DNA of 64,000 nt, from the NCBI RefSeq assembly GCF_000003815.2, contig NC_049983.1, forward strand, positions 4,932,872 to 4,996,871, written 5' to 3'. The position numbers were made by a program, and so were the translations under genes. The notes under the pieces were generated by a model that was given only the letters and a program-made list of their open reading frames with translations, made no database searches and was not told where the DNA came from. The stretch comes from Branchiostoma floridae. Lineage: Eukaryota > Chordata > Leptocardii > Amphioxiformes > Branchiostomatidae. This document shows positions 27,234-37,680 of the stretch, one piece after another. Position 1 is the stretch's first letter, and the number at the start of each line of letters is the position of its first letter.

Positions 27234-30200
27234 GAACCGCAGACTATTGTTGAGGTGGTTGCCAGACAAGTCCAAGTAAGCCAGATTTGTGGTTCCAAAG
27301 AAACTGTCCCGAACCACTCCACCGTCTCCAAGCATGTTCCGGCTTAGGTTTAGCGTCTTCAAGCGCGGGGTTTGAGAAAACACCTTTGGAGAAATTTTGA
27401 TGATAAGATTGTTGTTAAGATGTAGTGATTCCAGTGAAGGTGGGAGAGGCATTGGGACTTCCCTGAAGTAATTCTCCGCCAGACTCAAGTACTTCAGGCC
27501 CACGCTGCCTTTGAGGTTCTCTACATTGGCGGTTTTCTCTGAGAGGAGATTCGCCTGGAGGTCAAGATACCGAAGAGACTTGGGCAGATTTCTGGGAACT
27601 GACGTCAGGTGGTTTCCGGAAAGTTGGAGCTGTTGTAAATGCTTAAAATACCCGAAATCCAGATCCTCGATTCGGTCGTCATACAGATTATTGTTGGAAA
27701 GGTTCAGTGCAACCAGCATCTGGAGACGGAAGAATATGGAAGCGGGGATGGCAGAAATGGCGTTGTCGGCCACATTCAAGTGGATGAGACCTTTTGGAAG
27801 ATCAGCGGGCACCGTGACTAGCTTATTATTATCCAGATGGAGGTACTGCAGACTGAGCAGTCCACTGAAGAGTCCGCGGGGAACGGTTTCCAGTGTGTTG
27901 TCTGACAGGACGAGTTTCTGTAAGTGAGGCAGGTAGAGGAAAGTCTCGGGTGAGATCGTACTCAGACTGTTATTTCCCAAACGTAAGACCTCCAAACTGG
28001 GTGGGAAGATGACATCTAGTTTGCCCATTTTGTTTCCGCTCAGATAAAGTGATGTTAGGTTGGCGAGTGACGTGAAAGCTGCTGGGTGAAGACTTTCACT
28101 TGTCAAGTTGTTTCCCTGTAAATACAGACTTCGTAAATTTGGTAATCCCACGAATGTGTTTTCCCCTACGGCGCTGATTTCGTTACCGTCCAAGTAAAGG
28201 TACTCTAGACTTGTCGGTAAAGTTGTCGGCACGCTCCTAAGTCTGTTTTGAGACAGGTGGAGGTACTTCAAATGTGACAGGCTAGAAAATGACTCTTCGG
28301 TAATACCATCATCCACCAGATCACAGTTATCGAGATACAATCTACGCATGGATGACACCCACGAGAAAACGTTCTGCGGAATTCGACTGATGCGATTGTT
28401 GCTGAGTAAGTAAACTTCCAGTCGTGGATGAGAAAGTCTCGGGACTTTGGTTACACCGCTACAGCGCACCATCTCCTCATAACATCCACAGCCGGCTGGA
28501 CAACTGGAGGACACTATGGGAGAAAATGGCGCCGTAACAATGTGGGCTGATGTGGGCAAGTGAAGAAATGACTTCCCCTCTTTCCGAGTGGTGGTGGGTA
28601 TACTGGGTATCGCCTGAGCGACTGTGGATGTCCTTTGTGTAATGATGGGTGGTTTGGAACTGTCTCTCGGAGGGGTTTTATGCTGTTGAGAACCAATGTT
28701 ACTGTTATCTCGGTTATTGTATAGGTTACCTTCAACATCGCTGAACAAAATTTGCTTTTTTTTGGTTCTTTCGTCAGGCGTTACGACTTGGGGAACTTTT
28801 TGGCCGCCTTCACTCGAGGCGTTTATAATCACTTTGTTTGACGCCTTCGAGGACGAATGATTTGCTGGGATCACCCCGGAACTTTCCTCCTGTGAACTCA
28901 TCGTACGGTCGGGAGACTTTCCCTTGCTTCCTGGACCAACTGCTGGTGTAACGATGGGCTGTCCGCTCTTCGCGTAGCTGTCGGGAACATCTCCGTATTT
29001 CCCCTGGGTTCCTCTGGATGGGTGAGTTGCAGGCCTGGTTGGTGCGGTTGTGTGGACTATAGGATTCTTCGAACTGTCTGATCTTTGACGAACCATTTTG
29101 TCACCCTCCACAGCGAACCCTTCGTTAGAGAAGAATGGTCTGTTGTTAGAGTTATTGACCATTTCAGCAGGCTCGATGGGGCGAGGAGGAGAGGGCTCAA
29201 TGTTGCCACTCACCGAAGCCAGAAACACTTTCTCCGTCAACGGTTTGTTCTCAGACTCGCGGCCTTTATCCACTCCTCTTCCTGTCGCTAAAAACGGGAT
29301 CCTTGCGCTCACTGTAGTCAGTGGGACACAGTTTTTACAAGAAGCACTTTTTTGCGGTTTATCAGAACTATTCTTCTCTTTCGCCGAGGGTAGATGATAT
29401 TTCTCTACGCTACTGCCGATTTTATCGATATTTGGATGCAGTGGTAGTTTTTTTGTGTTTTTGTCTCTGTGCTCTGTAGTAGCTCCGAGTGGAGGTTTAG
29501 GAACAGGCGTAGTCTCCATGTGTACTGTTGTTGGGTAGTCTGTAGTCCGTGCGTCCTTGCTAACCCTTGTTGGAGTTGCTGTTCCTGAGGAAACCTGTGG
29601 TGTCCTGGTGGTTGGGAGCCACATCACACGAGAAGGGGTGGTAACGTCAGAGACTTCATCGGAACTCCCCGTACTCGGCAGTAGTGTCGCCGTGGCGTAG
29701 GTGCTCTCAGATCTTGTTGTAGGCATGGGTGTGGACATTCCCGTACATTCGCCGCAAGCATTTTCACAAAATGACTGAAAGCCGGCGTCTTCAATAACAT
29801 AAACCGCCGTACTTGTCTGGGACCACTGTGTGCATCGTACCTCCCCATGATTTTCTATGGTGATCTCTTTGTCATGAAGCCATCTTATCAGTGAGCACAA
29901 ATCAGCACTGCATTCTAACGGGTTCCCATGAAGAACAACAGACGTCAGAGCCGGCATGTCCGACAGTAATCTGCGATCAACCGTTCTTAAACCACAGTCA
30001 GTCATCCGTAACGTCCGCAGACTTTGTAAGCCCCTGAACACGTCGGTGTCTAGATTGTATATCCCACTATTGTCTGAGAGAACCAGGGTATCCAAGACTG
30101 CCAAGTTTTCGAAGGCCCCCGGCTCCAGCACTCTAAGGCCAAGATCACTCAAGTCGAGGAACTCAAGGCCGGTAAGTCCTCTCAGAGAAGTTTGCTGTAA

Positions 30201-33008
30201 AGTCCGTATCGAGTTGCCGCGAACATAGAGCTCAGCGAGATTTGGTAGTCTTCCCAGTTCCTCCGGAATAGTTGTCAAGTTGTTATAGGCAAGCGAAAGT
30301 CTCAGCAGTTTCTTCAGCCCATCAAACGCGTTACGTTTAATGGTGTTCAGACCGACGTCTGATAGAACCAGGTCGCGAAGTGTTCGGAAACTTTTGAAAG
30401 TTCCTGGTTCAAGCGCTTGGATGGTGTTACCTGAGAGGTCCAACATCCGTAAACTGTAAGCTAGCCGACTCAACTGGAGCGGGATTTCGGACAGTTTGTT
30501 ATCTGACAAATGAAGGATCCGTACATTGTCCAAACCCTTTAATGCTCCTTTAGAAATGCCTTGATTAGATATCAGGTTATTCTGAAGGTCAAGTCTCTGT
30601 AGGTTTTCCAAGTTTGCAAAATCCGTGTCGGAAATATTCTTGATGTAGTTGTTGGCCAGGTTGAGATGCACAGTGTCTGGAGGTACTGGTGAAGGCACGG
30701 ATCTGAGGTTGGCATGACTACAATCCACGCGCTTCTCAATTTTGTAACACTGACATTGCTCGGGGCAGACATTTTCGTCACTGACCTGAGAGATTTGAGG
30801 AATAAAGATGGAGTCCTCGATGAGGTTGGTGATGACCACAGGCACCTGGGACTCCCTGGGACAGATGAACTGATTCTCCACATCCCGGATGGTGTCCCCA
30901 GCGACATAGCGCGGCGTCACACACGTCAACTGATGAAGATGGGGAATGTAGACCGCGCGGTGCAGCGCCATTTTCTTCAGCCAACACAGCCCTCCATCGC
31001 AGTGCCAGGGGTTGTTGTGCAGGCTCGCTGCCCGGAGTCTCGGCAGCCGCGGGAGTGTGTCGTTCGGCAGACTTCTGAAGCTACAGCCGCTCAGATCGAT
31101 GACCTGGACGTTCGGCATTGTGGAAAAAGTCATCGAACTGATGTAAGACAGATTCTTGTTACCGCCTAGGAGCAACTCCGTAAGGTATGGGGTGTACTTG
31201 AAGGTGTTGTGTTGAACGTTAAGGAGTCGCGAATTTCTCATGTCCAGGTATGTCAGTTGAGGCATCCCGAGAAAAGATCCGTCGGTCAGCTGCGTGATCG
31301 GGTTCCCTCGGAGCACTAACTTCTTCACCATTCCGACGAAACGAAATCCCTTTATCGGCAACGCATTAAGATTGTTGTTGGCAAGGTGAAGTTCTTGTAC
31401 ACTGAAGAGCCCCATGAATGAGAAGCTTGTTAATTCCGTCATTCCTACACTGTTCAAGTGCAGTTTTCGTAATAACCCTAAGAGCCGAAAATTCCCTGCA
31501 CGAATGTTTCCCAAGGGGTTATTGGACATGTCCAACTCCTCTAGTTTTGTACTCGGTGGCATCTGTTCCGCCAGTGTGTAGCTGGACAGCATATTTCTTG
31601 ACAGATTTAAGTGTTTTAAGAATGGCAACATCGCCAGACGACCTTCATCAAAACTGTTTGACGTTAAGTTGTTGGCACTTAAGTCTAACCACGTCACGTA
31701 TCTGACCCTTTCTAATGCCTGTATCTTCAGTGTCGTGAGGGCGTTGCCCCTCATTACCAGCTTGTTGATCTGAGGCGGAAATGACGTAGGCATTTTCCCT
31801 AGGTTAGCCTCGGGGCACTGAACCATCGTCGTGTTACAGAAACAGTTGTACGGACACTTCTCTATCGCAGCCTGCGCTAAACTGGTGTAGTATTGACTCA
31901 GACGTTCCCCCTTACAGAGATAGGCTATGCTGGCGTTCAGCACGGGCACGTTCTGCAGGTAGCCGGGACTGGCGCACCTGATGCCGTACTTCTGCAGGAC
32001 GTTGACGTCGGTGGTGTCCAGCCAGGTCCGGAATCCGCACATGCTCGGTCCGCACGCGAACGGGTTCCCGTGAATGGTCAGCGTGGTGAGAGACTTCAGA
32101 GATGTTAAGATGTAAGTACCGGCCGACTGGAAAGCGCAGTCAGCGAGCTCCAGATGCGTCAGCTCCGTCAAGTTGGCAAAAATGTTTTTGTCCACAGAGA
32201 AGAGGTTTGTGTTTCCAGACAAGAGAAGGGTTTGAAGGAGAGGAGTCTTGTTGAATGTAGCTTCATCTATCCTGGAAACGTTTGCCATCCTCATGTCAAG
32301 TAGCTGAAGTTTGGGCAGTTCTGTAAAGTCGGTGGCCGAAATAGAGTGCACCGGGTTACCATTCAGGAACAACCGGCGCAGGTTTGGGACGTTCTTGAAG
32401 GCCGCGCTTGGCACCTGCGTGAACAGATTATCCTCGAGATGAAGATCATGGAGGCTAAAAAGGCCAACGAAGGCTTCACTACGGAGGAAGTTGAGCTCGC
32501 AGTGACTCAGGTATAACCGTTCAAGATTCTGCAAAAAGTAAAAGGTTCGCTCTCGCACATCTAACAAAGGGTTACGCGAGAGATCGAGATTTCTTAGACT
32601 CCGGGGAATGTAGTAGGATTGCCTGAGTAAGAAGCTATGCGTCAGCCGATTCCCTGACAGAAAAAGTCCTTGTAACTTCTGGATACCAACAAACCCGAAC
32701 ATGGCGACAGTGTCAGATTCCAGCTTGTTATCTTCCATTCTCAACACTTCGAGGCCGGGTACTTGGCTGAAGGCCAGTCCCGGTATCCTGCTGATCCCGG
32801 TGTTTCCTAAGTCCAAGGTCCGAGTGTCCGGAGGAATGTTGGTCGGTACACCCTCAAGTTGCCGTCCGACGCAACTGACGACTCCCTCTGCCTGACAGAC
32901 GCACGTTGTTGGGCACACGTCTGCCGTCTGTCCGTACACGTGCAGGACGGGCAGAAGTGTCAGCAACACGGCGCACACTCCGGGCCAGCGGCGGGGAGAC
33001 AACCACAT
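27201..33008 (-). CDS. Large secreted leucine-rich-repeat protein: Slit-like cassettes plus a podocan-like block
   Basis: A single 5.8-kb exon, 1935 codons. ATG at 33008 starts a clear signal peptide (MWLSPRRWPGVCAVLLTLLP, cut near VYGQTA). An in-frame ATG at 33053 exists, but a splice acceptor-like CCTCCCCAG lies just upstream of 33008, suggesting a 5' UTR intron. Approximate residues: LRRNT 31 (CPTTCVC), LRRs, LRRCT 315 (NPFACGPSMC); LRRNT 383 (CPYNCFC), LRRCT 666 (NPWHCDGGLC); LRRNT 746 (CPEQCQC), LRRCT 1028-1082 (NPLECSADLC); a Ser/Thr/Pro-rich linker ~1090-1495, probably O-glycosylated; LRRNT 1500 (CPAGCGC), then ~18 LRRs of SLRP/podocan type. The last LRR ends RVQYLIL-stop with no C-terminal cap, transmembrane segment or GPI signal. 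Secreted matrix or guidance-type function is inference. Amphioxus is rich in LRR genes, so one-to-one orthology is unlikely. Confidence 0.85.
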   Translation of the reverse strand: MWLSPRRWPGVCAVLLTLLPVLHVYGQTADVCPTTCVCQAEGVVSCVGRQLEGVPTNIPPDTRTLDLGNTGISRIPGLAFSQVPGLEVLRMEDNKLESDTVAMFGFVGIQKLQGLFLSGNRLTHSFLLRQSYYIPRSLRNLDLSRNPLLDVRERTFYFLQNLERLYLSHCELNFLRSEAFVGLFSLHDLHLEDNLFTQVPSAAFKNVPNLRRLFLNGNPVHSISATDFTELPKLQLLDMRMANVSRIDEATFNKTPLLQTLLLSGNTNLFSVDKNIFANLTELTHLELADCAFQSAGTYILTSLKSLTTLTIHGNPFACGPSMCGFRTWLDTTDVNVLQKYGIRCASPGYLQNVPVLNASIAYLCKGERLSQYYTSLAQAAIEKCPYNCFCNTTMVQCPEANLGKMPTSFPPQINKLVMRGNALTTLKIQALERVRYVTWLDLSANNLTSNSFDEGRLAMLPFLKHLNLSRNMLSSYTLAEQMPPSTKLEELDMSNNPLGNIRAGNFRLLGLLRKLHLNSVGMTELTSFSFMGLFSVQELHLANNNLNALPIKGFRFVGMVKKLVLRGNPITQLTDGSFLGMPQLTYLDMRNSRLLNVQHNTFKYTPYLTELLLGGNKNLSYISSMTFSTMPNVQVIDLSGCSFRSLPNDTLPRLPRLRAASLHNNPWHCDGGLCWLKKMALHRAVYIPHLHQLTCVTPRYVAGDTIRDVENQFICPRESQVPVVITNLIEDSIFIPQISQVSDENVCPEQCQCYKIEKRVDCSHANLRSVPSPVPPDTVHLNLANNYIKNISDTDFANLENLQRLDLQNNLISNQGISKGALKGLDNVRILHLSDNKLSEIPLQLSRLAYSLRMLDLSGNTIQALEPGTFKSFRTLRDLVLSDVGLNTIKRNAFDGLKKLLRLSLAYNNLTTIPEELGRLPNLAELYVRGNSIRTLQQTSLRGLTGLEFLDLSDLGLRVLEPGAFENLAVLDTLVLSDNSGIYNLDTDVFRGLQSLRTLRMTDCGLRTVDRRLLSDMPALTSVVLHGNPLECSADLCSLIRWLHDKEITIENHGEVRCTQWSQTSTAVYVIEDAGFQSFCENACGECTGMSTPMPTTRSESTYATATLLPSTGSSDEVSDVTTPSRVMWLPTTRTPQVSSGTATPTRVSKDARTTDYPTTVHMETTPVPKPPLGATTEHRDKNTKKLPLHPNIDKIGSSVEKYHLPSAKEKNSSDKPQKSASCKNCVPLTTVSARIPFLATGRGVDKGRESENKPLTEKVFLASVSGNIEPSPPRPIEPAEMVNNSNNRPFFSNEGFAVEGDKMVRQRSDSSKNPIVHTTAPTRPATHPSRGTQGKYGDVPDSYAKSGQPIVTPAVGPGSKGKSPDRTMSSQEESSGVIPANHSSSKASNKVIINASSEGGQKVPQVVTPDERTKKKQILFSDVEGNLYNNRDNSNIGSQQHKTPPRDSSKPPIITQRTSTVAQAIPSIPTTTRKEGKSFLHLPTSAHIVTAPFSPIVSSSCPAGCGCYEEMVRCSGVTKVPRLSHPRLEVYLLSNNRISRIPQNVFSWVSSMRRLYLDNCDLVDDGITEESFSSLSHLKYLHLSQNRLRSVPTTLPTSLEYLYLDGNEISAVGENTFVGLPNLRSLYLQGNNLTSESLHPAAFTSLANLTSLYLSGNKMGKLDVIFPPSLEVLRLGNNSLSTISPETFLYLPHLQKLVLSDNTLETVPRGLFSGLLSLQYLHLDNNKLVTVPADLPKGLIHLNVADNAISAIPASIFFRLQMLVALNLSNNNLYDDRIEDLDFGYFKHLQQLQLSGNHLTSVPRNLPKSLRYLDLQANLLSEKTANVENLKGSVGLKYLSLAENYFREVPMPLPPSLESLHLNNNLIIKISPKVFSQTPRLKTLNLSRNMLGDGGVVRDSFFGTTNLAYLDLSGNHLNNSLRFLPTRVQYLIL

Positions 33009-33557
33009 CTTAGCTGCTGGGGAGGCACAAATCAAAAAGTCTGAATTAGCCAAATAACAGTCTCATTATCTAAAACAGCCGTTTTCAGGAGTGTTTCTAG
33101 CTGCGGCTAGGGGCATTTGAGGGTTTGGATAAAAGGCGGCTGTTTTACATTCGTGGGGTCTTGATAAGATTCCCACTTTCTTAATAACAGTTCACATGCG
33201 TTACGTAAAATCCAGACAGCCTCCTTACTAATTGGTTTGAATCAAGTTTGAGCGTTTGTAGAGTTAATGATATTGCTAGTGATGAGTAACGTTATATTGC
33301 CATTCCAGTGTATCTGCCTGACCCTACTTGTAGACTCTCCAATATCAGCAACGCTGCCTGTGTAATGCACTTTGTTACATTTCCTTATAAATAAACAGAT
33401 ATAAACTTTACATGAATTTCATCAAATTCGTAGGAATATTTCGGCCCTCCTGGATCGCCTGTAAGATGCATGAACAAAGATTTATTTATTAAAAAATTCA
33501 CATGATATGGGCACACCACCTTTATTTTAACATTATACCACTGCTGTACGGAGGTGT
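33009..33557. other. Upstream region of the LRR gene
   Basis: Probably contains the 5' UTR intron and promoter of the minus-strand LRR gene. The acceptor candidate on the minus strand is the CCCCAG ending near 33017. I see no TATA box or other clear core promoter motif. Confidence 0.35.
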
Positions 33558-33953
33558 CAGGGGTACCTAAGCATTTGCACGAACCCTAAGAGATTCGTAC
33601 GAACATTATGTGATACGCACGAATCTCTATGCGAAACGCACGAACCTTATGAAAATCACACGAATCACTATGCGAAAACGTACGAACCTTACGTGCTTCG
33701 CACGAATCACTATGTGACTCGTGCGAATCACATAAGGTTTGTACGTTTATGCGAAAACGGCCGACCTCCGCCGGGTCACGTGACATTACGTCATTCGCAT
33801 AAGGTTCGTGCAAATCGCATAAGTTTCGTGTGTGTCACATAGTGATTCTTGCGAAGCACATAAGGTTCGTACGTTTTCGCATAGTGATTCGTGCGTATCA
33901 CATAATGTTCGTACGAATCTCATAGGATTCGTGCAAATGCTTAGGCACCCCTG
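33558..33953. mobile_element. Foldback element, modular palindrome, copy A (396 bp)
   Basis: Ends CAGGGGTACCTAAGCATTTG and CAAATGCTTAGGCACCCCTG are inverted repeats continuing inward through most of the element. The arms consist of ~15-20 bp modules such as CGCATAAGGTTCGTGCG and CATAGTGATTCGTGCG, alternating. The hairpin centre lies near 33720-33800 and includes GGTCACGTGACATTACGTCA. No ORF. Confidence 0.88.
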
Positions 33954-35804
33954 CTTATGGACATGCAAGCGTACTGAACCATGTAAAACGGCAGCTTTGC
34001 GAAGACGCTTGCTGCTCAGTGGACGATCTGCGCTAGGCTATGGAGGATAGGGATGGCTGGAGGGATCGAGATAGTCGTGTTCATCCGTGCAACCAGCACG
34101 ACTGGATGATGATGATATCAGAGCCAACTGTTGGTTTTATAAGTTATATTAAATAAAATAAACTATGGAAGACATGTTCAAATTTGCCTATAAATGCCGC
34201 TTCTCATTGAGGTCATGGGGGAATAGGTAGGGGTCAGACAAATATGTGGCCTCATCTGCACAAATCACAAGATTTTTTTTACACTAAAATGAATGTCTTT
34301 CTGCTGTCTTATCACAACATCAAGACCCACAATAACTACTGAAAACATCGCTCTTATGGCGGTAGAGACTAAGTAATAAAGACCAAGTCTTTCAACCAAA
34401 GAGAAAACTGTCATCATCCTCTACTAGGACCATACTGTACCAAACTTGCCATCTTGTTTACCTCTGTCAAACTGCTTTCGTTAATTTGGGCGCATGCCAG
34501 CCTTCCATGCCTGACCTGCATATGTGCACGACATCGTTGGTTTGCTATCGATAGAATCTGATTGGGGTGAGAACCAGCGGGTGGAAGGTCGACCTTTAGG
34601 GCCGACAGATATAAATGGGCGCAGGCGCAGATGGTCTGTTCGTATCCGTGGTTGATTTGTTTTGATGAAAGTTGGTTAACGATGCGAATTTGAATACAGA
34701 GTCTAGGCGCTGATGTGCGTAAAGGTAAATGTTTGACCAGAGTTGTCTGGAGAACCTTTCGGTGATGTGTCTATTCAGTCTAAGAACACAGAGGTCATAG
34801 GTCAAAGATGAGTACTCAGAGGTGTGATTCCAATCTGCAGTTCGTAACTTTATAAAAACGTTCCTAAACGCGCTCGACATATAATTGACTTGACGGATAC
34901 ACACCAGTGCAACGACAATAGTTGGAGAAAATACCAGTTGTGGATACTTAGGTTCTTGGAACTCTAGTCTGGTGTGTTTTTGACTTCACACAAAGTACGC
35001 TATACCGCTCTCTGCCAAATTAACGTGCCCGCCACACGCAGCTGTGCGCAGCGCAGGTAACATCGCCAAACTTCCAGAAGACCATAAAGTCCCAAGCAGT
35101 CACACTGCACGTTTCACTTGCCACTCAGACAGAACCCAGTCAACGAGGAACAGCTTGTTCAACTCGACCTTCTCTTAAATCACACGTCTTAAACTGAGTA
35201 CAACGCCCTTGCCCTGCCTAAAAGTCGGCCGTGTGCCAGGGAGCCACAGTGACTCACACGTCACACTCCTGACTCGTGTTTGAAAGAATTCTTACCCCGT
35301 CCTGATCACGGTCTGCTGACTGACAACACATACACACGTGGTACACCACTAAGTCTGGATTAAAACGAAACAACTAAGATTGAGCAAAAATCCAAGTTGA
35401 TTTCATAATTGCATCTTTTGTCGGCTTCTCTCCTGCACGGCAGGTGTACGGGAGAAGTTAAAAAACGTGCTGCTATCGTGTTTTCTTACTTCTTGAACAA
35501 AGTGTATTTCGAACCGGGGGCGAAATTTGTCAGAGTCTTCCGAGAAAATGAGAGAGAACAAATATAAAGAATTAATTGTTTGGTGTACCATGTTCTGTAA
35601 GTTCAGTAATTTGTAAAACCTTTCTGACAACTGAGGATTTACTATGAATTCAGCGTTTATGTTTTCCGCACACTCACATCATGTTTGCATCGCCCATGTC
35701 TTAATCGGTATCGCCTATCGCCTATGTCTTAATGAGTATGTCCTAAGTGAACACAAGGCTCGTCATCATCCCAAGAACCTCAGTAACACTGAGGTGAGAG
35801 ATAG
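33954..35804. other. Spacer with no supportable gene
   Basis: 34560-34620 has a perfect palindrome AAGGTCGACCTT followed by a TATAAAT, which could be a promoter, but no recognisable protein follows. The 102-codon minus frame at 34596-34904 has no family resemblance I can name. Nothing else stands out. Confidence 0.4.
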
Positions 35805-35849
35805 CAGTGTTCTCACCAGGATTTTTTCACAGCGTCAGGGCAGGGGTTC

Positions 35850-35870
35850 GGGGGCCGCCGAAGGCCCCCG

Positions 35871-35901
<31 letters not shown>

Positions 35902-35924
35902 GCCCCAGGGGGGCGAAGCCCCCC
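35850..35924 (+). repeat. Three consecutive GC-rich hairpins
   Basis: Stems: GGGGGCC-GCCGAA-GGCCCCC (35850-35869), GGGGC-AGA-GCCCC (35881-35893), GGGGGGC-GAA-GCCCCCC (35908-35924). Loops are short and purine-rich. This is far more G+C than its surroundings. Confidence 0.85.
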
Positions 35925-36368
35925 GGAAGCTCTTGCATTTTAGGCTATTCAGAAGGCTTATTGTATCAGTTTTTAGGGGCATATCTACGATAATTGTAGC
36001 AGTTTGACGTAACGATACTTTGAGTCAAAGCATCAAAGACAACTAAAAACTCATAAACAACAAACTTTACTCAGCTCAACAGTACTCATAAATATTGTCC
36101 GGTTTGCCACCAACTTTTTCTAGATAAACAACTTTGACAGTCTCTGTTTCCATCGTATTTTTTTTCATCGTAAACAGAACAAAACACGCAGAAACATGTG
36201 CTCGGCACGGGGAATCCCCGGCCGACTTTCAAGTTCGCGATCGGCGGACGAATAATGCGTTCACATAAGAGGTGTTGGACGTAAAAACAACAAGAATACC
36301 TTTGCTTCCTTTTGATATGAGTTTTGGGCCCGCATAATCTCCAAAACGGCAGAGATTTTCGGGGTAAA

Positions 36369-36468
36369 NNNNNNNNNNNNNNNNNNNNNNNNNNNNNNNN
36401 NNNNNNNNNNNNNNNNNNNNNNNNNNNNNNNNNNNNNNNNNNNNNNNNNNNNNNNNNNNNNNNNNNNN
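36369..36468. other. Assembly gap (100 N)
   Basis: Exactly 100 N, a placeholder of unknown true size, within the inverted-repeat element 35805-37070. Confidence 0.99.
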
Positions 36469-36489
36469 AATGAGATCGCTAGCTTCCCC

Positions 36490-36522
36490 TGACGTCACAG
36501 AGACGCATCAGATCTCGCGAGA
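36490..36522. promoter_or_regulatory. CRE and TCTCGCGAGA promoter motifs inside the 35805-37070 element
   Basis: The palindromes TGACGTCA (36490-36497) and TCTCGCGAGA (36513-36522) lie 15 bp apart, with CGCCGCCATT (YY1-like) following at 36550. Both are known CpG-promoter elements in animals. Whether they act here is inference. Confidence 0.4.
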
Positions 36523-37485
36523 ATTTTTTGCGAGATTTTACGATGTTTTCGCCGCCATTACCGCTAGCTGCCTGCATGCACGCACGATGTTTTCGTCATT
36601 TCTCAACGCAAATTTCTCGATCTTTGGAAGGTTTTAGATGATTTACAAGTATACTGCAACATAAAAGGGAATGTATACAAGTGCTATTTTTGTGCAAGTC
36701 CAAGAAGCGTTTCTTGCCGTTCCGATTTTAACCGGACTTGAACCGAAACTTTTTACAAGTTTTGTGCCGGTTCTCTGTTTACAGTACAGAACGCACGCCG
36801 CGCAAGGGGCGGTCCTGGGTGGGGGCTGCGAGATACGCGGTACGCGGGGTGCTATAAAACACCTCCCTTCGAGCTGAAACTTCCTGAAACAGCGGAGGCG
36901 CGTGCTTGGCACGTGCTTTCGCATTTTTACTACGGTATTTTTCCAGTTTTCCCCGATTTTTTTGCCGCTACGCTGGGTGAAAATACAGCGTAGCGGGCTT
37001 TTTACAGCGTCATTTTTCCAGCCCACAGCGTATCGGCCCGCTATGCTGAAAAGGCCTGGTGAGAACACTGGATAGGGACACCATACTCAACCCAGTTGCA
37101 ATTTCCTACCTCTAATATGGGACAGAATGGTAGTCTGGAAGATGACAACGCCCACCCTCACAGAAGAAGAACAGTTTGCAATATCTCCATGATGCAGGAG
37201 TACATGATGGAAAGGCCTTCCAACAGCCCAACTCACGTCTCACTAGGTTAAATTGCTCGCTTGAATAAAGAGTAACCGTCGCTCTGATGTTTGTACAAGT
37301 AGCCTCCGTACACAAGTCAATACCAACCAGGTAGAGGTAAAGGCCGACATTTGCTTGAAAGCAAATACAGCATATTTCAGCCATCTCCCTCCCCATGCAA
37401 AAATAGACTGCTCCAAAATCACCCATGTGCGAATATGGAACACTTCTGGTTAAAATGACTTCTAACAACTAACCACACTTAATTC

Positions 37486-37545
37486 ATGTTGATTTGATTA
37501 TATGGATGACATCCGCGCTCGCATCAATTTTCGGCTGTTAAAAAA
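37486..37545 (+). repeat. 'aaggccatgttgattt' family fragment
   Basis: CATGTTGATTTGATTATATG, GATGACATCCGCGCTCGCAT and CAATTTTCGGCTGTT match the left end at 51940 and the copy at 45734. Confidence 0.6.
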
Positions 37546-37579
37546 AAGATTGAAAAAAAGTATCAGAAAACAGATCATT

Positions 37580-37680
37580 GGACTGGCCAATTTACTCCTC
37601 TGCCGGCTAAACTCCTTCCCCAGCTTATGATGCTATCTTATGCCACGCAAGATCTGACTGGAGATTAGAATATGCGCACA
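37580..37680 (+). repeat. Repeat shared with 46200-46300
   Basis: TCCTCTGCCGGCTAAACTCC, TTCCCCAGCTTATGATGCTA and TTATGCCACGCAAGATCTG recur at 46205-46275 with few changes, and a reverse-complement piece is at 46147-46176. No coding content. Confidence 0.7.

Larger units (their letters stand above)
35805..37070. mobile_element. 1266-bp element with 16-bp terminal inverted repeats, containing an assembly gap
   Basis: CAGTGTTCTCACCAGG (35805-35820) and CCTGGTGAGAACACTG (37055-37070) are perfect inverted repeats. CAG...CTG ends suggest a hAT-type element, but an 8-bp target duplication is not clear (only GATAG recurs). Inside: three strong GC hairpins (35850-35924), the N gap, a CRE and a TCTCGCGAGA motif, and a GCTATAAAAC at 36850-36859. 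No transposase is visible, though the gap could hide some sequence. Confidence 0.75.

Noticed and set aside
29956..31705. Several plus-strand ORFs of 90-150 codons opposite the LRR gene
   Set aside because: Antisense shadows of the repetitive LRR coding sequence.
34573..34620. TATAAAT and AAGGTCGACCTT as a promoter
   Set aside because: No recognisable coding sequence follows on the plus strand, so these motifs are not enough to call a promoter.
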